A stretch of 24,633 nucleotides of DNA from NCBI GenBank assembly GCA_003427395.1, contig BFEA01000740.1:339724-364356 (forward strand), given 5' to 3'. Origin of the DNA: Chara braunii (Eukaryota > Streptophyta > Charophyceae > Charales > Characeae). The translations under genes were made by a program, and so were the position numbers. Positions 18,857 through 24,633 of this stretch are shown piece by piece. Numbering within the stretch: the stretch's first letter is position 1; every line of letters begins with the position of its first letter. The notes below the pieces were generated by a model. The model was not told the DNA's origin. It saw nothing but the letters and a program-made list of their open reading frames with translations, and ran no database searches.

Positions 18857-21617
18857 CTAGCCGAGGCTGGCAGACTTACCCAGATCAAAGAGCAAATACA
18901 GGTCGTTCTTTGCCATTTGCACGTCACAGTCTTCGAATCTCAGGCCTGCCTTGGCCCCAGGTGTGTAATGCTTAGGAATAAAGGTACGCATTTGAGCGGT
19001 GAAGGCTTTGGCAATTTTCCATTTGTCTCCTTCCTGGGGCGCAAATTCCCATTCGTGTAATGTTACCCCCCCGCACTCTCCTACCAGGGAGAGACCTAAT
19101 TCTCATTTCCCTTCAGTCTTTCTGAGGGGGATCACGAGCACACCATTCGGTTTGGAGGGTGGCGTCTCAAAGAGGCCCCGTTCTATGAGTTGTCTTACTT
19201 TTAGTCTTTGGGACGTCATTCCTTCTTCCATTGTTGCTTTCACTCCTTCCCCATCCCGTCCGTAGTTGGAAGGGTGAGGGCCCGTCTCGGACGTGGGGCG
19301 GAATCGCCCACGAGCGACTGCCAAAATCCGCTGAAAGGCTTCCGCCCACGTCAAATGGGGAGGTGGTCCGGATGTTAGCGCGGTTCTAAAGGATGGGCTG
19401 TTATTCAGAAGTGTCACCAATTCAATATAAGACTTATCCCAGTATTCTTCATTCTCATGCGGACAGTCCGATTGCAAGTGCTTGAGTATCCAATCCGCCA
19501 CTACCTGGACCTTCTGGTCCAGACTCATTTCTTGTGGAGGAGCGTACGGGTCAGTCGGGTCTTTCGGGGACTCCTCCATTTCTACGTCCGGGAGAGGTGG
19601 AGTTGTATCCACCTCCATCGGTTGTGCCCCGAAAGCATCTGAGCAGAAGTCTGGGGCCAGAGAGTGCACATTCCTCTGTTCCGATTGTTCTGCCTGTTGT
19701 GCTTGGTCTGGGGACTGTTGATGCGCCTGGTCGTGCTGCGACTGTTGCAGCTGTTGCGTTGTGTGTTGTGATGGCAAACTTCTTGCCTGCTGCTTCAGTC
19801 GCATCCCCGGATGGCCCTGTGCATGCTGTGTGTGAGGTGTGTGCTGCCCCCCAGATGGTTCCTTTTCCAATACGCCAGCCTGCCCGTGTGTGTGCTGCCC
19901 CCCAGATGCTCCATTTTCCAATACGCCAGCCTCCCGTGTGTGTGCTGCCCCCCAGATGCTCCCTTATCCAGTTCATCGGCCTGCCTGTGAATCTGACAAT
20001 CTGTTTCTCTTTCCTTTGAAATCATCTGGTGCTCCAGGGCTGGTTTTTCCCCGGGGATCTGCTTCCCCCCCCCATTTGGATCTAGCGGTTTATCCAGATG
20101 CATCTGATCCGCTAAGGGGGCAAATCGGTTGCTTTTGTCTCCGCTGGTCGCCGCCTCCTTGTCTGCTTCCATTAGATCCTTCTGCAAATTCTCCTTCTTT
20201 TTGCTTCCAACGACCACCCAGGTTTCCTGTTTTTTGGGGCCTGAGGGGGGGGTGCTTCAGATGTGTTTCTAGGGATTTAGGGGGGGTCCACGTTGCTGGA
20301 GGGTGGGAGTTCTGTTGCGGATCCCCCTGCCCTTCCCACGTCCATCCAACTACTTCCCCCTCTTTCCCACCAGGCGTGTCAATGTAGACCCACCCCTCGT
20401 AGCCTGTGTCGATCGTCCGCCACTTAGATTCGTCAAAGGGATCCTTCCGCAGCCGGCCTGTGGGTTTTACTGTGTGTGAGGGGTGGCGAGTGCAGGCCAT
20501 GTCGGAGAATAGGTGTCCGTAAGCTTGGCATTTGAAGCACCAAGGTCTGTGTTTGTGGGCAGTGTGGATGCGGTACAATTTGCCCCCACACAAAAGGGGA
20601 TAACGTCATCAAGAGAGAAGATGTGCTCATCTACCAGGTTGATGGCTAGCATCAAATAGTCATCCCTTCGAGCCACACGAGGGGGCAAAGGATCAATAAA
20701 ATCCACCACATCATATTTTTCGTCAAAATCCTGGACGAAGGCTGCTTGAATTTCGACCGGGATGTGCCGAAATTCCACCCAAAAATGTTCCCTCATCATC
20801 TGTTCTCTGCGTTCCTCCGGTCGCTGTGGTTTTGGGGGAGTCCAGGGGTAGATGCGAATCTCCGATCTTTCGCATCTGAGGGATTTCCATCCGTCCATCG
20901 TTCTTTTCTCAACCTCTGATACGCACAGGACAGTGATGACCGCCGACGAGGCGGGTTGAATCAGGAACAGTTCGTGCGTACTCGCGGGGGAGCCTTTGAA
21001 TGCTGCTAACTTCTCTCTAATCCATCCCACTTTGTCGTTTGTGGATTTAAAGGCAGCATCGTCATGGAAGGTCCAATTACTTGCATGGCGGGTGAAGAGG
21101 GCGTCCCTGGTTTTGACTGCCTCCCCTGGGAGTGCTCTGACGACAGTCGTTTTGCCTCCTTGCTGCAGCATTCTGTTTTCAGGGGAAGCCAGGAGTCGAG
21201 ATATGAAGAATGCCCCTGCTGTTGTTAGATTCCTCAGCGGAACCTTCCATTCCGCCCCTTCCCCCCCGCTAGCTCCTTCCTTCCTACGTTGGATCGTGAT
21301 ACTTCCCTGGGTGACGGGTTCTCTCACCCTCTCCGCCCAGGATTTGCCGGATGAATCTTGGGAGGATGAGCTAGAAGCAATGTCTGTGTGACTCTCACTA
21401 ACAGCTTCAGAACCCGTAGGGGTGTTGATTGTTTCCCCCGGCCATCATCCTTTAAGATTCGGTCCTGGCTCTGGGCCTTCTTTAGCGTATCCTCTCTCTC
21501 CTCCTCTCTCAGGAGACTATTCAGGGCATAGTGTCTAGCAATACCTCTGTACACGAGCATTGAGTCAGATTTTTTATGGGCACGTTGGCGCCGGATTCTC
21601 ATTCTTCCATTCGTCAT
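18857..21617 (-). pseudogene. LINE-B ORF1, unusually long, broken
   Basis: The start chosen is ATG 21617 (MTNGRMRIRRQRAHKKSD). An upstream in-frame ATG near 21818 lies in the target duplication and is not native. Order: a basic, Glu-rich N-terminus; a frame change in a G-run near 21440; a Ser-rich linker; a block at about 21330-20600 (DYLMLAINLVDEHIFSLDDV) in the position of the DUF4283-like domain of plant LINE ORF1; a 1-nt shift near 20590; and a CCHC-type knuckle at 20539-20492 (CFKCQAYGHLFSDMAC, CX2CX4HX6C). After a shift near 20200 come a linker with 17-aa repeats and a Gln-rich region, TGA at 19103, then an extra block (EWEFAPQEGDKWKIAKAF) that stays in frame to TAG 18857. The intact protein would be near 900 residues, long for a LINE ORF1. 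Confidence 0.75.
19841..19992 (-). repeat. 51-bp tandem repeat (3 units) coding a 17-residue repeat in ORF1
   Basis: GTGCTGCCCCCCAGATG starts units at 19841, 19892 and 19942. The period is 51, then 50 because one base is lost near 19932. On the minus strand a unit reads GQAGVLEKEPSGGQHTH. A 51-bp period keeps frame, so the array probably arose in a coding sequence; the 1-nt loss then broke it. Confidence 0.85.
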
Positions 21618-21810
21618 GATGCTTCGGCGAGAGGAGAGAGAAAAAAGNGGGGGGGGGGGGGGNGATGCCTCTGAGATGCTGTCGTTCTTGGGCCGATGCT
21701 GCTGGGATGTTGTCGTCCTGAGGCCCGGATCTTGCACTGCTCGCCGCCGACGGGTCAGGGGGGGAAAACGGGAAGATAGCTGGAACGAGGGGTAGAGGCT
21801 CCTAATTTGC
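21618..21810 (-). other. LINE-B 5' UTR with ambiguous poly(G) tract
   Basis: This 193-nt GC-rich leader holds a 14-bp G-run (21649-21662) bounded by N at 21648 and 21663. The N bases show that the assembly is uncertain here. LINE internal promoters lie in this region, but I see no defined motif. Confidence 0.6.
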
Positions 21811-21821
21811 GCCATTGCTTT
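21811..21821. repeat. LINE-B target-site duplication, right copy
   Basis: GCCATTGCTTT matches the left copy at 13495-13505. LINE-C coding sequence continues directly from here (GCC ATT GCT TTC TGG reads AIAFW). Confidence 0.85.
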
Positions 21822-22120
21822 CTGGTTGTTATGGCTGGCAAGGAGAGAGAGGCGTTTCAAAGGGACGAGCACAGCTCAACAAATTCAGATATTCTGTGCG
21901 AACACTGATTCTGGCAGAATATAGGAAGTTCAAACAGAATCGAGCAACGAATGACTGCAATCCTTCAAGGCAGACACGACAGTGGGAGTATCCATTTCAA
22001 TGGGCAGGAAGAACTCCAACAGGCAGGGTTTTCCTATCCCGCCTATTATTGGACGAAAGAATTTCCACTGAGGAACTGAGCCCTAAGTTGAGAGATTTAC
22101 TCTTCTCTGTAGAACAAGGA

Positions 22121-22141
22121 CGCTGGACCTGTTTTCCAGCA
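22121..22141 (+). other. 3'-region hairpin module (LINE-C copy)
   Basis: The sequence is CGCTGGA, loop CCTGTTT, TCCAGCA. It overlaps the end of the LINE-C ORF2 (CFPAQA) and is followed by CAAGCC, the start of the part shared with LINE-A. Confidence 0.8.
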
Positions 22142-22184
22142 CAAGCCTAAGCTGAGTATTGGCCTCAGTACCCGGGTAGAGTTG

Positions 22185-22201
22185 TGAGGTCCCCGACCTC
22201 A
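22185..22201 (+). other. conserved LINE 3'-terminal hairpin (LINE-C copy)
   Basis: Stem TGAGGT/ACCTCA with loop CCCCG, about 40 nt before the poly(A). It is homologous to 7673-7689 in LINE-A. Confidence 0.6.
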
Positions 22202-22344
22202 ACATTATTATTCAATTCAAGATACAGCATTTCAACCAACAAAAAAAAAAAAAAAAAAAAAAAAAATCATTGGTGGTCGCCGTTCACGTTCCGTCCTTCT
22301 TGCGGGGACCCTCCCCACGTTCAATCATGCATGAGAAATGCAGC

Positions 22345-22839
22345 GGTGGTTTAGGGTCTGATCCCACCACTACACTGCAGCCCAGTTACAGTGTAGTTTT
22401 CAGATCCCACCACTTTCCGACATCGTCGTGGCCGCCTTTTGCCTTACTTTCGTTTGGGTGTGTTGTGGCAGCACGTCCGCGAAGGGCTCAAGCGAAGTTA
22501 CTACAATTTTTCTGTAGACCCTGAGGGCTTCTCCGCAGCGAAAAAGAGGGAGCAATTTTTGTATATATTTTTTTTCTCTTTCGGCCGTTTGCAGCATCAG
22601 GAATGTCCGTGGACCACACTGTTGTGTGGCATTTCGGTTGGCGAAAACGTCTGCCCTCTGCAACAGGCCACAAATAACCACCACAAATAACCGCGGCGGG
22701 TCCTGGACAACCACCCAAGAAGTCTCCCTCGTGGGATCCAGTTTCTCTTTTTCGTCCCGCCACGGCCGCTGACATCTTTGTAGTGCTTTTTCGCGACTAC
22801 AGTCGTAGTGTAGTGGTGGGATCAGACCCTTAAACCACC
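22345..22839. mobile_element. MITE-like element with 32/33-bp terminal inverted repeats
   Basis: The left end GGTGGTTTAGGGTCTGATCC (on to CCACCACTACACT, to 22376) is the reverse complement of 22807-22839, apart from one extra base. The interior of about 430 bp has no convincing transposase. A smaller hairpin CTACACTG/CAGTGTAG and a second GATCCCACCACT lie just inside the left end. I found no target duplication, so the superfamily is unknown. It may be a non-autonomous DNA transposon or a large inverted-repeat structure. Confidence 0.65.
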
Positions 22840-22857
22840 AGTCCTTCCTAAGGTCCT

Positions 22858-22871
22858 GCCCGTTAACGGGC
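22858..22871. repeat. 14-bp perfect palindrome
   Basis: GCCCGTTAACGGGC lies 18 bp beyond the MITE-like right end. No function can be assigned. Confidence 0.8.
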
Positions 22872-22980
22872 CAAGATTTTAGGAAACGTACGGGCCACTA
22901 CAGGAGCGCCCAAATTCATCCCACTAGAAACGTTTCTACTCTATTTTTTTCCTCGGCCAAGTGACTGCTTTTTTGTTTTG

Positions 22981-23012
22981 TTTTTTGAAACAACAATACC
23001 CCTTCTGTTCTG
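22981..23012 (-). repeat. retroelement tail fragment, copy 1
   Basis: TTTTTTGAAACAACAATACC followed by CCTTCTGTTCTG repeats exactly at 23237-23268. Read on the minus strand it ends in GTTTC then poly(A), like the 3' end of a 5'-truncated retroelement. Confidence 0.65.
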
Positions 23013-23236
23013 GTGGGCGACAGTCCGAGTCCGGATGCTTATCACCCACAAGAATGTTTTTTCAATCGAGAGAAGACGGGGGGAAGAGACGAGAAGAGAG
23101 GTTCAGCCTAACCCTTGTGGCCCTAGCCGCCCTGGCAAGGGGGGGACTACTGCTATGGAGCGTTCCACCTTCCCCCATCATCCATCATACAACCCAATGC
23201 TAGACCAGACTGTCTCCTCCCAGAACAGAAGTTTTT
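23013..23236. other. spacer between tail fragments
   Basis: Short overlapping frames only, with no recognisable domain. CAGAACAGAAG at 23221-23231 is the inverted form of the CTTCTGTTCTG that ends both tail fragments. Confidence 0.4.
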
Positions 23237-23268
23237 TTTTTTGAAACAACAATACCCCTTCTGTTCTG
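23237..23268 (-). repeat. retroelement tail fragment, copy 2
   Basis: Exact 32-bp repeat of 22981-23012, again preceded by extra T. It is flanked on its left by an inverted CAGAACAGAAG. Confidence 0.65.
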
Positions 23269-23306
23269 AGGGGACTACTATGAGCTACCATGTCAACCGG
23301 TATATC

Positions 23307-23353
23307 CATGTCTTTTTTTTTTTTTTTTTTTTTTTTTAATAAAGGTTCATGTC
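23307..23353 (-). repeat. T25 tract with short flanking repeat CATGTC
   Basis: T25 at 23313-23337 is followed by AATAAAGGTT. CATGTC precedes it (23307-23312) and follows it (23348-23353). This could be another minimal poly(A) insertion on the minus strand, but a 6-bp repeat can occur by chance. Confidence 0.45.
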
Positions 23354-23419
23354 CTATGCTAGAGTGGGAACAGAACAATCATGTGAACAACAATCCACGG
23401 ACCAAGAACCTCGGAACAC

Positions 23420-23471
23420 CCCCTCCTCCTCCTCCTCCTCCTCTTCCTCCTCCTCCTCCTCCTCCTCCTCG
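23420..23471. repeat. (CCT)n microsatellite
   Basis: CCT repeats with a single CTT interruption. Confidence 0.95.
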
Positions 23472-23540
23472 GACTCTGTTCTTTGGTACGAAAGAAGGAA
23501 GACCATAGCCACAGAGGGAGCCTACGATAAACAACAGGGG

Positions 23541-23701
23541 CGAGGTCCCACTAGCAAAGAGGACTGGATCGAACGCCTGAATCTGGACGTGTTTGTGCAC
23601 AGGTGCACGAAATCGAGATTAAGCTGCTTTTTCTGTATCTCCACTTAAAACACGCCCAGATTCAGGCGGTTAATCCTATCCTCTTTGCTAGTGGGACCTC
23701 G
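23541..23701. repeat. 54-bp imperfect fold-back
   Basis: Arms 23541-23594 and 23648-23701 are reverse complements at 48 of 54 positions, with a 53-nt spacer. Both arms read as similar peptides in the inward sense (QIQAFDPVLFASGTS and QIQAVNPILFASGTS), but the differences are mostly non-synonymous, so selection on a protein is unlikely. The spacer holds GTGCACAGGTGCAC, itself a short inverted repeat. Confidence 0.8.
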
Positions 23702-24071
23702 GCCCTGGAGCTTTCCAGGTCGGAGGGCATTGTGCTGAACGTAGGTAAGCTGGCTTTTTTTCTTTCCGTTGTGTTTTTTTTGAAACAAAGTGCGGAAGTG
23801 TCATATTTTGAGTTTAAAAAAAGCAAAAAAAAACACGGAAGGGCAATGAAGACACAGGCGCAGTTCAAAAAGGCAAAAAAATCAGGAACAGGTTGATAAT
23901 GAGAACGGCTGTCCCACGCCCAAAGTGGTCCCACGCCCTCCCAGGCGATTTACCCCCATTGCAGTTTCGAACAAGAGGGCCACCGGTAGCTCTTTTTTTT
24001 CCCCTTTTCAGAGGGATCCCGCGCACGTTTCAACTCCTACCGTACCATCTCTGCCACGTGGCAAGAGCTGT
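23702..24071. other. unassigned A/T-run-rich stretch
   Basis: No recognisable gene. It has T8 followed by GAAACAAAG near 23767-23785, which resembles the junction of the tail fragments, and several A-runs at 23817-23880. Confidence 0.4.
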
Positions 24072-24098
24072 AACACACACGCACACACACACGCACAG
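24072..24098. repeat. (AC)n microsatellite
   Basis: AC repeats with two ACGC interruptions. Confidence 0.9.
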
Positions 24099-24120
24099 AG
24101 ATGACGCACGCGCTGCCAGG

Positions 24121-24123
<3 letters not shown>

Positions 24124-24181
<58 letters not shown>

Positions 24182-24226
24182 CTCTCTCTCTCTCTCTCTC
24201 TCGCTCGCTCGCTCGCTCTCTCTCTC
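24124..24226. repeat. (AG)n meeting (CT)n: long purine/pyrimidine palindrome
   Basis: About 27 AG units (24124-24178) run directly into CT repeats (24180-24226, with GCTC interruptions). The two halves are complementary across a junction of only a few bases, so the strand can fold into a long hairpin or cruciform. Confidence 0.93.
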
Positions 24227-24298
24227 GTCGCTGCACGCCGGCTCCCGCTGCTCCCGCTGTCCCCGCTCCCATCTCCGCCCAATCCCGCTCCCCATGTC

Positions 24299-24318
24299 CC
24301 TCTCTCTCTCTCTCTCTT
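24299..24318. repeat. (CT)n microsatellite
   Basis: A short CT run ending in TTTTGCGCGCG. Confidence 0.9.
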
Positions 24319-24544
24319 TTGCGCGCGCGTGTTTGTGTATGTGTGTCTTTATGTGTTTTCATATTAGCTGTACACAATTTCACAAAAAAAGCATGACTGC
24401 GCCCGACTATTGTCGGACCTTCACCGACTCGTCAGGAGGTCGAACCGCAACAGTATGTCGAGGATGCATTCAACTGATGGATATGAACTTACCACGCCAC
24501 CCAGAGTTAGCGATATCCCTGAGAAAAGTGGTCTACTTTACTCT
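24319..24544. other. unassigned stretch
   Basis: About 220 bp of unique-looking sequence between microsatellites. No coding frame or structure stands out. Confidence 0.4.
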
Positions 24545-24601
24545 GTGTGTGTGTGTGTGTGCGTGTGTGTGTGTGTGTGTGCGTTTGTGTGTGCGTGCGT
24601 G

Positions 24602-24633
<32 letters not shown>
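24545..24633. repeat. (GT)n microsatellite
   Basis: GT repeats with GCGT interruptions run off the right edge of the window. Confidence 0.97.

Larger units (their letters stand above)
13506..21810 (-). mobile_element. LINE-B: full-length 8.3-kb non-LTR retrotransposon inserted in LINE-C
   Basis: This is a complete LINE on the minus strand, from 5' end 21810 (GCAAATTAGGAGCC) to a poly(A) read as T22 at 13503-13524. It carries a GC-rich 5' UTR of about 190 nt, a very long ORF1, ORF2 and a 3' UTR of about 670 nt. It is flanked by GCCATTGC(TTT) copies, and the LINE-C frame continues in phase beyond it. Its RT, finger and 3' end differ clearly from LINE-A and LINE-C, so it is another family. Both ORFs carry frameshifts, so it is inactive, but it has been less eroded than LINE-A. 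Confidence 0.9.
21811..22266 (+). mobile_element. LINE-C, right part: end of ORF2, 3' UTR and poly(A)
   Basis: This is the second part of the LINE split by LINE-B. ORF2 resumes in frame 1 as AIAFWLLWLARRERRFKG, comparable to GLICDVIWRDRNRSRFQK of LINE-A. It shifts to frame 2 near 21870 (NKFRYSVRTLILAEYRKF) and ends at TAA 22148-22150. A 3' hairpin module overlaps the last codons (22121-22141), the conserved terminal hairpin follows (22185-22201), and poly(A) runs about 22240-22266. The flanking sequence beyond the tail does not obviously repeat at 12040. Confidence 0.85.

Noticed and set aside
21324-21872. Long minus-strand ORF beginning at 21872 as the LINE-B ORF1 start
   Set aside because: Its first codons lie in LINE-C and the target duplication. 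LINE-B starts at 21810, so the native ATG is likely 21617.
22400-22714. Minus-strand open frame inside the MITE-like element as a transposase
   Set aside because: About 100 residues with no DDE-type or zinc-finger motif, and a plus-strand frame overlaps it.
23379-23600. Minus-strand Gly-rich protein
   Set aside because: The Gly run is the CCT microsatellite read in reverse, and the rest is one arm of a fold-back.
24030-24396. Long open frames on both strands with Ser-Leu or Arg-Glu runs
   Set aside because: They are translations of AG/CT microsatellites and have no non-repeat core.

Overview
The window is repeat-dominated nuclear DNA from a eukaryote, most likely a plant. I see no host gene, tRNA, rRNA, CRISPR array or bacterial-type operon. 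The coding content is almost entirely decayed reverse-transcriptase (RT) elements: LINE endonuclease/RT ORFs with CCHC knuckles, poly(A) tails and target-site duplications (TSDs), surrounded by AG, CT, GT, GAA and CCT microsatellites. The wording of the LINE ORFs and the second RT type resemble what I recall from the charophyte alga Chara braunii. That is recollection and inference, and a land plant is not excluded.

Layout. (1) 1-90 is an AG microsatellite. (2) About 91-7742 is LINE-A (+), near full length, with ORF1, a slightly overlapping ORF2 and a 3' UTR ending in a hairpin and (TA)13. It is broken by several stops and frameshifts. (3) 7804-8466 is a 633-bp poly(A)-tailed retroelement (RE-D) between perfect 15-bp TSDs. 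It contains a 50-bp fold-back. (4) 8486-8529 is a minimal insertion, a poly(T) tract between 14-bp direct repeats. (5) 8530-9284 is non-coding and carries several GTTCGA motifs. (6) 9285-11358 is a degenerate minus-strand RT of a different type, perhaps Penelope-like, with a GAA microsatellite inside it. (7) About 12048-22266 is a nest: LINE-C (+), a 5'-truncated ORF2 end, is split at 13505/21811 by the 8.3-kb LINE-B (-). LINE-B is flanked by copies of GCCATTGC(TTT), and the LINE-C reading frame resumes in phase on the far side. (8) 22345-22839 is a 495-bp element with 32/33-bp terminal inverted repeats. (9) 22860-24633 holds retroelement tail fragments, a second fold-back and long microsatellites.

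How the parts relate. LINE-A and LINE-C share a 3' terminus with a TGAGGT-CCCC(G)-RCCTCA hairpin, so they belong to one lineage. LINE-B is a different LINE family with a very long ORF1. A second hairpin, stem TGCTGGA/TCCAGCA with a 7-nt loop, occurs five times, always in the 3' region of a poly(A)-tailed element: three times in LINE-B, once in LINE-C and once in RE-D. It is the best candidate here for an undescribed functional module, perhaps an RNA signal used by the retrotransposition machinery. In all three RTs whose active site can be read, one catalytic Asp codon (GAC) has become AAC (Asn), so none of these copies can be active.
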